Shown: piece by piece, positions 7,423-15,377 of the stretch
How positions within the stretch are numbered: the first letter of the stretch is position 1
Layout: every line of letters starts with the position of its first letter
From: JBBILO01 sp037444855
GTDB taxonomy: Bacteria > Patescibacteriota > Microgenomatia > UBA1406 > GWC2-37-13
Direction of reading: 5' to 3'
Assembly (NCBI GenBank): GCA_037444855.1
Contig: JBBILO010000015.1
Coordinates: 1 to 17,090, forward strand
Length of the DNA: 17,090 nucleotides
Program-made: the position numbers and the translations under genes
The notes under the pieces: model-generated
What the model saw: the letters and a program-made list of their open reading frames with translations, nothing else
The model's database searches: none
What the model was told of the DNA's origin: nothing

Positions 7423-8894
7423 AAGGGAAAAAGAGCAAACTGTTGATTAATAAATATTGGCTGATATTTTTTGTTATTGATTAAATCGTCAATGACCCAT
7501 TTTTGCGTCGTATAAAAATACTTCGCTCCTAAGCTTTTAAAATAAGATAAATCCTGATAAACGGCTGGGTATCCTCGACGATTAACTAAATATAAAAGGG
7601 TAGTGTCGCCATTAGTATCAGTTATTAATAAATCATCTTCTTTTGTTAAGGAAATAATAATTTTAGCGATATTAACTAAATCACCTGGCACTTGATAATA
7701 ATTTTTAACCTTGTAATATGAAAAATAAAAAGAAAATATAAAAACTCCTATTGTAAAAAAGGAAAAAATTAGAATATGGTTAATTTTTTTTGACCATTTA
7801 AATAAAAAATTAACACCCAAACCAACAAAAATTGAAAGAACAGGAAAAATAATCGTTTGATAATATTCATGCTGAACATTACCACCCTGAAAGATAAACA
7901 AATAGGAAAAAAAAGTAATTAATAAAGATAAAAAAAATATTTGTTTATTTCTCTCTTTTCCCCGTTCTAGTAAATTCGTAGAAATTATTCCTAAAAGAAA
8001 GAAAAAAATCAGATAACCACCAAAAATTGATTGATTTAGTCTCTCAAAAAAAATCCATCGAAAAAAAGCCGGCCTAAAAAAAATTTCTTTTAATCCTTCG
8101 GGAGTGTTAACTTTAGTCAACAACCAATCGTTAACCGGTATCCCTTCTGGAAATTTTGTGATATAAATCCGCCACCAAAGAAAGGGCATCAATGATAAAA
8201 GAAAATAAAGATAGAATAAGGGGCGAAAAAATATATTTTTTTTATCTTTCTGCCAAAGTAAAACCAACAGTGTGAAAGAATAAAAAATGACAGTTGGTTT
8301 CACCAATATTCCTAAAGAGAAAAATACAATCGATAAAAAATAACAAATAAACCGTATTCTTCTTTTATCTTTTGAAAACAAATATAGAAAAAAAATCGAT
8401 AAAAAAGTCAAACCAATAGCGGTTGGTTCCGGTAAGACTAGCCGGGTAAAAAAAACAAAAAAAGGTAAAGTAGAAAAGGTTAATCCGGCGAAAAAAGCAG
8501 TTAAAAGGTTGATTTCTTTTAACAGAAGATAATAAATAACGCTTAAGGTGATTAAATTAAAAAAAATCGAAACCAATCGCCCGTAGACTTCTATTGGCAG
8601 ATTAGGATAAAACAAATAAAGGCAGGCCATTATTCCTTGATATAAAGGAAATTCGACCATTCGCCATCCTTGTGGATTTTCTTTACCTGATTGAATGCTT
8701 GAGAGATCATCATATTTTGGATGAAAAAAATCAATCTTATTTTCTTTCACGTAGTTTCGAGCAACTGCAGCCGTATCGGCTTGCCGCCAAGAGTGATAAT
8801 CGGCTAGCGGAGAATTAATTTTATATAATCTAAGCAAGAAATTAATCGTTACTAAAAAAATAAATAGCCCAATAACTAATTTTCTACTTTTCAT
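7419..8894 (-). CDS. GT-C family membrane glycosyltransferase (PMT/ArnT-like)
   Basis: A 491-residue multipass protein of the dolichyl-phosphate-mannose/ArnT/PF13231 kind, which transfers sugar from a polyprenyl-phosphate carrier outside the membrane. After a first membrane helix (about 6-24) comes the extracytoplasmic loop DYHSWRQADTAAVARNY (about 32-48), carrying the acidic residues that in GT-C enzymes bind metal and catalyse (Asp32, Asp40 candidates), then MVEFPLY (Glu81). About ten further hydrophobic segments follow, with RLVLPEPTAIGL around 151-162. A soluble C-terminal piece (from about 415) includes LLITDTNGDTTLLYL and ends FALFPL. The start overlaps the O-antigen-ligase-like gene by 11 bases. 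Substrate unknown; surface glycan or protein glycosylation are both possible. Confidence 0.85.
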   Translation of the reverse strand: MKSRKLVIGLFIFLVTINFLLRLYKINSPLADYHSWRQADTAAVARNYVKENKIDFFHPKYDDLSSIQSGKENPQGWRMVEFPLYQGIMACLYLFYPNLPIEVYGRLVSIFFNLITLSVIYYLLLKEINLLTAFFAGLTFSTLPFFVFFTRLVLPEPTAIGLTFLSIFFLYLFSKDKRRIRFICYFLSIVFFSLGILVKPTVIFYSFTLLVLLWQKDKKNIFFRPLFYLYFLLSLMPFLWWRIYITKFPEGIPVNDWLLTKVNTPEGLKEIFFRPAFFRWIFFERLNQSIFGGYLIFFFLLGIISTNLLERGKERNKQIFFLSLLITFFSYLFIFQGGNVQHEYYQTIIFPVLSIFVGLGVNFLFKWSKKINHILIFSFFTIGVFIFSFYFSYYKVKNYYQVPGDLVNIAKIIISLTKEDDLLITDTNGDTTLLYLVNRRGYPAVYQDLSYFKSLGAKYFYTTQKWVIDDLINNKKYQPIFINQQFALFPL

Positions 8895-10371
8895 AACCTT
8901 TTAATCTTAAATAACCATAGAAAATTCCAACCAATGCCCAAAAAACGAAAGCTACCTTTGATGCCTCAAAAACATCAATATAAGAGGCATTAACCATTAA
9001 AGCAAAAAAGCCAAAAATTAATCCAAAAAAAATAATTTTTTCATTAATTTTTTTAAAGAATAAATCTTTTTTAATAAAAATAAAAAAATTTTTCAAAAGT
9101 TGAAAAAAAATTAAAAGAAAAACTAATGTTCCAAAAAGACCAAACTCCCCTAACCATCTTAAATAATCATTATCAGTCGCCTCAGTTAAAGAAGATGGAC
9201 CGGTGCCAAAAAAAGGTGATTTTTTAAACGCGGCAATCGCTCTTGGCCATTCTACCTGTAATCGAGTGGCAAAAGAGATGTCAGAAACAACTGTTTCTAC
9301 TGGTTTAAGATTGGCCGATAAAGAAGCAATATCAACTTTTTGACCACTTTTCGTTGCTTCAATTTGCTTGGATTTAATAATTGATTTTTTATAAGCTTCT
9401 AAATCTTTTTCACTAATTTTTTTATTTTTTAAAGCAATATAGAAAGAGCCTGCTGGTAGTTCTTTTGTGGTAATTTTTTGAGGAATATAAACTTCACCCG
9501 TTTTTTGATCAACTAAAATTTTTTTTACTTGAAAGGTTCGTTTTAATCTTGAGGTAAGATTCTGATTAGCTAAAGTTAAAACGATCGTTAAGATTAAAAC
9601 AAAAATCATTAATTTAAAACGACGAAGAAAAAGAAGCATGGGAAAGACAGTTAAAATATAACCAATATATGAAATCCTTGAGGCGGTAAAAACAAGATTA
9701 ATTAAAGATAAAATAAATAATCCTAAATAAATAAGATTCTGTTTCCACAAGTAAAAAACTAAAATTAAGGGCATAAAAAAAATTAAGTAAGAAGCAAAAT
9801 CATAATGACCGGCAAAAGTTGAAGAAATTCGCGCCTCAGGTGTTAAAAAAAGTATATAACCACGAGCGTACTCTGGATTCATCGTTTGCACCGCTGGCCA
9901 ACCAAGTAATTTCTGACCGATTCCATAAATGGTTGTTAAAAAAAAAGTAATCAAAAATATCTTTAAATAGTAAATTAGATCGTCTCTTTTTCTAATTAAC
10001 GACGCAGCAACCAAAAATATTCCCATATATTCTACCCGTCTTGCCGAATGCAAAAAACCAATATAATGAACTGGAACAGTTTTTAAAATAAAATAACCAT
10101 AGAGATATGAGCTAAATACCGCCAACCAAAAAAAGAAGAATAAAAAAAACATTTTTTTTGAAAGAATAACTTTTTTTCTTATTAACTGAATGAGAAAAAA
10201 TACATAGACCAATGCGACAAAAAAATCTTCAAAACGGATATAAATATAGGTATATTCGATATCAATCAAAGGAAGTTTGGGATAAAGGGGGATAAAAATG
10301 ATAAAAACGGTGAAAAGAATTTTTAGTAAATTATCATCGACCCAACGTGATACCTTCAAAAGTTTTTTCAT
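8884..10371 (-). CDS. O-antigen ligase/polymerase-like membrane protein (Wzy/WaaL superfamily)
   Basis: A 495-residue protein with about ten to twelve membrane segments. Features of the PF04932 superfamily are RISSTFAGHYDFASYL (181-196), FTASRISYIGY (228-238), a large extracytoplasmic loop (about 272-410), and in it RLQVEWPRAIAAFKKSPFFG with GTGPSS (389-394) and YLRWLGEFG (403-411). These proteins polymerise or ligate polyprenyl-linked glycans outside the cytoplasmic membrane. The loop is unusually long and Lys-rich (about 285-365), which may be lineage-specific. It is the first gene of the surface cluster, starting 97 bases from the divergent tRNA gene. A weak TAAAAT lies 15 bases before the ATG. 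Ligase and polymerase cannot be told apart from sequence. Confidence 0.85.
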   Translation of the reverse strand: MKKLLKVSRWVDDNLLKILFTVFIIFIPLYPKLPLIDIEYTYIYIRFEDFFVALVYVFFLIQLIRKKVILSKKMFFLFFFFWLAVFSSYLYGYFILKTVPVHYIGFLHSARRVEYMGIFLVAASLIRKRDDLIYYLKIFLITFFLTTIYGIGQKLLGWPAVQTMNPEYARGYILFLTPEARISSTFAGHYDFASYLIFFMPLILVFYLWKQNLIYLGLFILSLINLVFTASRISYIGYILTVFPMLLFLRRFKLMIFVLILTIVLTLANQNLTSRLKRTFQVKKILVDQKTGEVYIPQKITTKELPAGSFYIALKNKKISEKDLEAYKKSIIKSKQIEATKSGQKVDIASLSANLKPVETVVSDISFATRLQVEWPRAIAAFKKSPFFGTGPSSLTEATDNDYLRWLGEFGLFGTLVFLLIFFQLLKNFFIFIKKDLFFKKINEKIIFFGLIFGFFALMVNASYIDVFEASKVAFVFWALVGIFYGYLRLKGYEK

Positions 10372-10420
10372 ATAATCAATACGGTTATTTTATCAAAAAA
10401 TAATTAAAAAAAATTTCTCT

Positions 10421-10429
10421 TGTTATAAT
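10421..10429 (+). promoter_or_regulatory. Extended -10 for the tRNA gene
   Basis: TGT TATAAT on the plus strand, ending 39 bases before the mature tRNA 5' end. This is the only good -10 in the gap, and it points towards the tRNA, away from the divergent surface cluster. Confidence 0.5.
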
Positions 10430-10468
10430 TTACTTATAAAGTAACATTTCAAATAAAAAAAGGGCCTT

Positions 10469-10540
10469 GGCTGGATAGCTCAGCGGTAGAGCAATCGTTT
10501 CATAAGCGATGAGTCGGGAGTTCGAATCTCCCTCCAGCCA
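10469..10540 (+). tRNA. tRNA with CAT anticodon (elongator Met or Ile2)
   Basis: A full cloverleaf: acceptor GGCTGGA pairs with TCCAGCC (10533-10539), discriminator A10540, D-arm GCTC/GAGC with a 7-base loop, anticodon stem ATCGT/GCGAT around TTCATAA (anticodon CAT), a 5-base variable loop, and T-arm GGGAG TTCGAAT CTCCC. CCA is not encoded (CAAA follows), so it must be added by a nucleotidyltransferase. It is not the initiator: the first acceptor pair is a G-C match and the anticodon stem lacks three G-C pairs. Elongator Met and lysidine-modified Ile2 cannot be separated reliably here. The body resembles elongator Met tRNA. Confidence 0.95.
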
Positions 10541-10594
10541 CAAAAAATTTAGTTAAAGATCAAAAGATTTATAGGGAAATCAATACATTCACAG

Positions 10595-11575
10595 CTATTT
10601 ATTAAAAAGTCCAAATTTTTCTCTTATTTCTATCAGGGTCTTTTTCGCTGCTTTTGAAGCTTTTTCTTTTCCTTCTTCAACAATTGCTTTTAACGATGAG
10701 ATATTTTCGCTTATCTCTTGACGTTTCACTCGGATTGGTTCCAATTCTTTAATAATCGCCTCAGTAAGGGCATCTTTTAATTCAATAAATTGTAAAGTCC
10801 CTGAATGAAACTTATTTTTAAAATAATCCACCTGATCTGGTAAGAAAATTGTCAATAATTGAAAGAGAGTTTTTATACCTCCAATAATCTCTCCACCTGC
10901 ATTAGTTGCTGTCGGGACTGAACGAATTTTTTTTCGGATTACCTCTGGAGGATCTGATAAATTAATGTAACTTCCTTCTACTGATTTGCTCATTTTTCCT
11001 TCCCCAGTTAATGAAGGGACATATTCTCCTTTGGTGGCAAATCTTCTCGGCTCGGGAAAATCAGTCCCATAAGTTTGATTCATCTTTCGGGCAATCTCTC
11101 GGGCGACTTCTAAATGCGGTTCTTGATCAATGCCCACCGGTACTAACTCAGCTTTATAAACAAGAATATCAGCCGCCATAAGAATTGGATAATTTAAAAG
11201 AGCCATTGAATTCTCTTTGGGATATTGTTTAATTTTTTCTTTATAGGTAGGTAAATGTTGCATCCTAGCAATTGTTGTCACTGAGGAGAAAATAAAAGCT
11301 AATTCAAAGTGTTCTGGAATATCTGATTGAAAAAAAATCGTTGATTTTCTTGGATCAAGCCCACAAGCCAAATAATCAATCAATACTTCAAGCCGTGATC
11401 TTTTTAGTTTCTCCGGCGAAAATGGCGTAGTAATCGCATGAGTGTCAGCCACCATATAAAATGTTTCATATTCAGGATTCTCTTGAAGCTCAATCATTCC
11501 CTTAACCGCTCCTAAATAATTTCCTAAGTGTAAACCACCCGTCGCTCTAATTCCCGACAAAACCCGTTTTTTCAT
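10595..11575 (-). CDS. trpS: Tryptophanyl-tRNA synthetase
   Basis: A class Ic aminoacyl-tRNA synthetase that charges tRNA-Trp. The Rossmann fold opens with RVLSGIRATGGLHLGNYLGA, where HLGN (16-19) is the HIGH motif. Typical TrpRS segments follow: YMVADTHAIT, YPILMAADILVY, PVGIDQEPHLEVAREIARK, and the KMSKS loop at 194-198 within GEGKMSKSVEGSYI. The anticodon-binding helical domain fills the C-terminal third and ends FGLFNK. Length 326 is normal for the short bacterial form. Its start is an ATG about 30 bases from a minus-strand TATAAT, so it has a short leader but no clear Shine-Dalgarno. No T-box or trp leader peptide is visible. It lies convergent to the tRNA gene and divergent from the HD gene. 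UGA is used as a stop here, so a standard genetic code is expected. Confidence 0.97.
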   Translation of the reverse strand: MKKRVLSGIRATGGLHLGNYLGAVKGMIELQENPEYETFYMVADTHAITTPFSPEKLKRSRLEVLIDYLACGLDPRKSTIFFQSDIPEHFELAFIFSSVTTIARMQHLPTYKEKIKQYPKENSMALLNYPILMAADILVYKAELVPVGIDQEPHLEVAREIARKMNQTYGTDFPEPRRFATKGEYVPSLTGEGKMSKSVEGSYINLSDPPEVIRKKIRSVPTATNAGGEIIGGIKTLFQLLTIFLPDQVDYFKNKFHSGTLQFIELKDALTEAIIKELEPIRVKRQEISENISSLKAIVEEGKEKASKAAKKTLIEIREKFGLFNK

Positions 11576-11601
11576 AAAAAAAATAAAACTGCTTATGTAG
11601 C

Positions 11602-11611
11602 TATAATTATA
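11602..11611. promoter_or_regulatory. Palindromic -10 (TATAATTATA) upstream of trpS
   Basis: The 10-base palindrome provides TATAAT on both strands. Read leftwards (11606-11611) it is the best -10 for trpS, 30 bases from its ATG. Read rightwards it is over 100 bases from the HD gene, which has its own closer box. Confidence 0.4.
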
Positions 11612-11669
11612 CTCAATAATTATTTTATAACCTTATTAAAAGTTGCGTTGATATTTTTTAAAAATAACA

Positions 11670-11690
11670 GTCCTCCAAATCGGAGAGGAC
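11670..11690. other. Dyad upstream of the HD-domain gene
   Basis: GTCCTC (11670-11675) and GAGGAC (11685-11690) are perfect complements, with CTCC/GGAG as an alternative inner pairing. The dyad occupies the -30 to -10 region just before the TATAAT at 11699, so it overlaps where RNA polymerase would bind. A repressor operator or a small hairpin repeat are both possible. G+C is higher than the surrounding DNA. Confidence 0.35.
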
Positions 11691-11698
11691 CCTTGTAG

Positions 11699-11704
11699 TA
11701 TAAT
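11699..11704 (+). promoter_or_regulatory. -10 box of the HD/phosphodiesterase operon
   Basis: TATAAT with 12 bases before the ATG at 11717, giving a leader of only about five bases. Confidence 0.5.
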
Positions 11705-11716
11705 TTAAAATTAAAC

Positions 11717-12283
11717 ATGATTACTCGTCAAAAGGCAATTGAAATTTTAAATACTCATCTTAAAAATAAAAATCTTTTTCGTCATTGTTTGGCGGTTGAA
11801 GCAGCGATGAGGGCATTAGCCAAATATTTTAATGAAGACGAAGAAAAATGGGGGCTGGTTGGCCTCCTTCATGATGGTGATTGGGAAAAAACCAAGGATA
11901 CACCTCATCATCATACTTTAAAAATGGTTGAGTGGCTAAAAGAAGCCGGTGAAGATGATCAGGAAATAATCGAAGCTATTCTTTCCCATAATTATTCTCA
12001 TACCCAAAATAATCCGCCAAAAAATAAAATGGAATGGGCTCTTTATACTGTTGATGAACTGACTGGATTAATTATCGCCACCGCCTTAGTGATGCCCGAT
12101 AAAAAATTAAATTCTGTCGGCGTTGAATCAGTTCTTAAAAAATTTCCTTCAAAATCCTTTGCCGCCGGGGTTAACCGAGAGAAAATTAAACTCTGTCAAG
12201 AAAAATTAGGAATTGAACTCAATCGATTCATAGAAATTGTTTTATCGGCAATGAAAAATATTACCCAAGAGTTAGGATTGTGA
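11717..12283 (+). CDS. HD-domain metal-dependent phosphohydrolase
   Basis: A 188-residue HD-superfamily protein. The metal-binding series is visible in order: His23 (LFRHCLAVE), His52-Asp53 (GLLHDGDWE), histidines around 64-66 (TPHHHTL), His91 (ILSHNYSH) and Asp113 (TVDELTGLI). HD enzymes hydrolyse phosphomonoesters or phosphodiesters of nucleotides. This compact single-domain type is common and mostly uncharacterised. A helical C-terminal part follows, with no membrane segment. It is the first gene of a two-gene unit: its TGA stop overlaps the GTG of the phosphodiesterase gene (GTGA), indicating coupled translation and possibly linked substrates. The exact substrate cannot be named. Confidence 0.9.
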   Translation: MITRQKAIEILNTHLKNKNLFRHCLAVEAAMRALAKYFNEDEEKWGLVGLLHDGDWEKTKDTPHHHTLKMVEWLKEAGEDDQEIIEAILSHNYSHTQNNPPKNKMEWALYTVDELTGLIIATALVMPDKKLNSVGVESVLKKFPSKSFAAGVNREKIKLCQEKLGIELNRFIEIVLSAMKNITQELGL

Positions 12284-13554
12284 TATTTTTTAAAATGATC
12301 AACCAAAAATCAATCAAAACTATCGAAGAAGCCCGTTTTTCAAAAAACTTTATCCGCCCGTTATACCATAGCTATAATATCGTCAAAGTGATTGAGATTG
12401 TTAAATATCTTTTTGGAATCAATAAAAATATCAATTTTCCTTCAGACTTAATTAATAGTAATAAAAAACCAAAAAAAGTGATTGTTTTTCTTATCGATGG
12501 ATTTGGTTGGCGATTCATCGAACAGTTTAAAAACTATCCCTTTATCCAATGGATAATCAAAAATGGTGTTTTATCGAAAATTACCACTCAATTTCCGTCA
12601 ACTACCGCCGCTCACGTCACTCTTTTTCATACCGGTCAACCGGTCGGCGAAAGTGGAATTTATGAGTGGAATTATTATGAACCAAAAATTGATGATGTTA
12701 TCTCTCCTCTCTTATTCTCCTTTGCTGGTGATAAAAAAAGAGCAACTTTAAAAAACATTAATCTCAAACCAGAAAAAATTTTGCCTCAAAAAACTTTTTA
12801 TCAACTCTTAAGCCGTCACCAGATTAATTCATATGTTTTCCAAAGTAATGAATATACTCCCTCGACTTATTCTGATGTCGTTTTTAAAAAAGCTAAAGTT
12901 GTCCCATATCGCACCCTTCCTGAAGCAATCACGTGGTTAATCAATTTATGTCATCAAAACAATCACCCAACTTACTATTTTTTATACTTTGACAAAATTG
13001 ACTCAATCAGTCATGTTTATGGGCCAGATTCCTCTTATGCCAAAAATGAAATCGCCAATTTCCTCACTCTTCTTGAAAAAATTTTTCTTCCATTTTTAGA
13101 ACACAATCGAAAAAAAACTGCTTTTTTAATGACCGCCGACCATGGGCATATGAATGTTAGTCCAGAAACAACTTTCTACCTTAATAAAAGAATTCCGTCA
13201 ATCAAAAAATACCTTTTAACCAATAAAGAGGGAAAATTATTAGCCCCTGCTGGTTCACCAAGAGATTTGTTTCTTTATGTAAAGGCAGAATTTCTTCCTC
13301 GAGTTAAAAAAATACTGAAAAAAAGACTAAAAGGAATAGCCGAAGTTTATTTGACTAATGAACTTTTAGAAAATAATTTTTTTGGTGAAAAAATCTCAAG
13401 GAACTTCCTATCTCGTCTAGGCAATCTGGTTATTTTACCCTATGAAAATCAAACTGTCTGGTGGTTTGAAAAAAATCGCTTTGAGATGAAATTTTTTGGT
13501 CATCACGGAGGATTATCAAAAGAGGAGATGGAAGTTGGGTTGTTCTTTTTCTAA
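12280..13554 (+). CDS. Alkaline-phosphatase-superfamily phosphodiesterase (PF01663-like)
   Basis: A 424-residue type I phosphodiesterase/nucleotide pyrophosphatase-like protein. The metal-site residues appear in order: Asp73 in VIVFLIDGFGW, the Thr nucleophile in PSTTAAHVTL (Thr108/109), Asp241 and His245 in FDKIDSISHVYGP, Asp287-His288 in TADHGHM, and a late His in FFGHHGGLS. There is no signal peptide, so a cytosolic role is likely, unlike many secreted relatives. Translation can start at the GTG 12280, overlapping the HD gene's stop. An ATG at 12295 is an alternative and would remove five residues. Substrates in the family include nucleotides, phosphonates and phospholipid head groups, so function is not settled. 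The end is 11 bases from the convergent hydrolase gene. Confidence 0.88.
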   Translation: MIFFKMINQKSIKTIEEARFSKNFIRPLYHSYNIVKVIEIVKYLFGINKNINFPSDLINSNKKPKKVIVFLIDGFGWRFIEQFKNYPFIQWIIKNGVLSKITTQFPSTTAAHVTLFHTGQPVGESGIYEWNYYEPKIDDVISPLLFSFAGDKKRATLKNINLKPEKILPQKTFYQLLSRHQINSYVFQSNEYTPSTYSDVVFKKAKVVPYRTLPEAITWLINLCHQNNHPTYYFLYFDKIDSISHVYGPDSSYAKNEIANFLTLLEKIFLPFLEHNRKKTAFLMTADHGHMNVSPETTFYLNKRIPSIKKYLLTNKEGKLLAPAGSPRDLFLYVKAEFLPRVKKILKKRLKGIAEVYLTNELLENNFFGEKISRNFLSRLGNLVILPYENQTVWWFEKNRFEMKFFGHHGGLSKEEMEVGLFFF

Positions 13555-13565
13555 TAAAAATGATC

Positions 13566-14320
13566 TCAGAATTTGCTCTTCAGATAATTTTCTTCTACCT
13601 GCAAACAATTCTTAAGGATATCGACAATCAAATTTTTAAGAAAAATCTTTTTTATTCCTTTTTTTAAATTAAATTGATGATCAACATTTTTTAAAACAAT
13701 AATCTCCTTGATAATCGCCTTGTCCGCGTGATTAATTATTTCCCTTGCATCTGTCTGCGGAACCACATCGTCATTTTCTCCTTGGATAAGATACACAGAT
13801 CCCTTATATTTTGAAAAATTTTTCAAAATTTTTTCTTTTTTGGGATAGGTTGATAAAATTGGTAACATTTTCCTTTTAGTTGAAACGCCTGAACCAAACA
13901 TAAAAATAGACCTAATTTGTGGATATTTTTTGACTAAAAAACTCCCCATTGTCCCACCAAGAGAAAAGCCAACAAGAACCACATTGTTTATTTTTATTCT
14001 CCTAAGATTCAAAAAATGCTTAAAAATAACTTCAACATCTTTCCATTCATCCTCAAATGTTTTTCCATCAAACGTTTTTGAATATTCTTCATAATTCATC
14101 GTACTTTCCCAAGAGTTTATCTCCCGCGAAGTCTCATAAAAAAACACGCTCCCCAATTTTTGCTTCAATATTTCTTGTCCAATCTCAAAATATTTTTTTT
14201 TAAGGTAGTGCTAAAGACTCCATGGAGAAAGAAAAAATTAAAGCCATTAAGTAATTTTTGGCCCAATTCAAGATAATAAATCTTTTTATTGCCAAAAGTT
14301 CCTTTGTTTAAATATTTCAT
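13566..14320 (-). CDS. Alpha/beta hydrolase, frame broken at a nine-A run
   Basis: The intact part (13566-14168, from a TTG) encodes 200 residues with the nucleophile elbow VLVGFSLGGTMG (Ser69), the acid in QGENDDVVP (Asp133/134) and the base in VDHQF (His164), a complete serine-hydrolase triad. It lacks the N-terminal strand and oxyanion hole. Those are encoded just upstream in another frame, from ATG 14318-14320: MKYLNKGTFGNKK, then NFFFLHGVFSTTL with the His-Gly oxyanion motif. The frames meet at an A9 run on the coding strand (14193-14201). A tenth A would give a continuous 251-residue protein, the usual size for this fold. The ATG is one base from the preceding stop codon (14322), so it belongs to the Maf-like operon. 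Possible explanations are a sequencing error, decay, or slippage on A9. Substrate unknown. Confidence 0.75.
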
Positions 14321-14321
14321 T

Positions 14322-15377
14322 TTAATGATCAGACAATAAATATCTCAAAATTTCTCTAGCTTTGTCGCTTAGTGAAGATTCAGAGCCATCGGAAGAATTG
14401 GTAGAAATACGTAGAATTCGACGACCGTCAGAGGAATGAAAATCTACTTTTCTTTGGTCTTCATTCCTTAAGTGATGGAGATCCGAAAGAATATATGAAG
14501 CTAGACTTTTAAACTCTTTAAGGTTACAAATTCCCTGACAAGGAAAATTTACGCTCCTATTTTTATTTTTGGATATCAAGAACGATAAATTAGGAATTGC
14601 ATGAAGCGAAACAACTTTGCCATCACCGTAACCAAACTCATAAAAAAGAGGTATTTTATCAGAAAAAGGAAGAGGATAAGGTATTGATAGGCCAGGGTCT
14701 AAAAGAAAACTTAAACTAGAATCTAAATCAACAACCACAGCTGAATGGCCACCAACCAGTTCATCCCCTCCTTCATAAGTAACAGGAAACAAAGCAATTC
14801 GTACATCTTTACCCGTTTTCTGAAATTCCTTGGCTATTGCTAAAGAAAACAATGTGCAGTTGCCTCCATAATTTTCAAAAAAATCACCCTCGACGATAGT
14901 TCTATAGTATTCTTCTGGAGGTTGGCTCTCTGAAAAGTTGGTGTAAAAAGACATAGTATTAAATGGATAGTCAGCGATTATTCTTCTTAGTGGCCCTGAA
15001 TATATCTTCCAATTATTTCTGATCTCAAATGCGGTTTCTAAGACTTCTCTTGTCAATCCAGAAATGTAAGGTCTAGCTTTTGATTGGAAATCATTAGAAG
15101 AAATACAATCTGTTTCTCGAACTTGTAAACCTTTGCCTAAATAACCAACTTCAATTGGTTTTTTTGGATCTATCCAACTGATATCTGATAAATTAAAAGG
15201 AAGTTTCTTATCAGGAAGTATGGATATTCTACAAAAAGAAAGTGTTGAAATGATTATAGGTTGATCGTTATCAAAAAAACCAAACGAAACAGATCCAAAA
15301 AAAGCAACCTCCATTCCTTTTCTAAGGGCAAGATTTGCCTCAGAAAGCCGACTCTCATCATTGGCATTAACGATCAT
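14322..15377 (-). CDS. C-terminal part of Maf-like domain fused to a NAT/transglutaminase-like cysteine enzyme
   Basis: 351 residues in two parts. Residues 1 to about 118 look like the second half of a Maf (ITPase-fold) nucleotide pyrophosphatase: DESRLSEANLALRKG, FFGSVSFGFF, IISTLSFCRIS, VGYLGKGLQVRE and YISGLTREVLETAFEI correspond in order to Maf blocks. Residues 120-351 carry a likely Cys-His-Asp triad: Cys174 in YGGNCTLFSLAI, His211 in LVGGHSAVVV and Asp227 in FLLDPGLSIPYP, spaced as in arylamine N-acetyltransferases and transglutaminase-like enzymes. The ATG overlaps the stop of the 85-residue ORF upstream (ATGA), so the Maf-like domain is either made as two chains or was once one 436-residue protein. 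No membrane segment. The alpha/beta hydrolase begins one base after its stop. The assignment rests on motif order, not a search. Confidence 0.6.
   Translation of the reverse strand: MIVNANDESRLSEANLALRKGMEVAFFGSVSFGFFDNDQPIIISTLSFCRISILPDKKLPFNLSDISWIDPKKPIEVGYLGKGLQVRETDCISSNDFQSKARPYISGLTREVLETAFEIRNNWKIYSGPLRRIIADYPFNTMSFYTNFSESQPPEEYYRTIVEGDFFENYGGNCTLFSLAIAKEFQKTGKDVRIALFPVTYEGGDELVGGHSAVVVDLDSSLSFLLDPGLSIPYPLPFSDKIPLFYEFGYGDGKVVSLHAIPNLSFLISKNKNRSVNFPCQGICNLKEFKSLASYILSDLHHLRNEDQRKVDFHSSDGRRILRISTNSSDGSESSLSDKAREILRYLLSDH

Noticed and set aside
10469..10540. Initiator tRNA-fMet
   Set aside because: It has a matched first acceptor pair and lacks the three G-C pairs in the anticodon stem that mark initiators.
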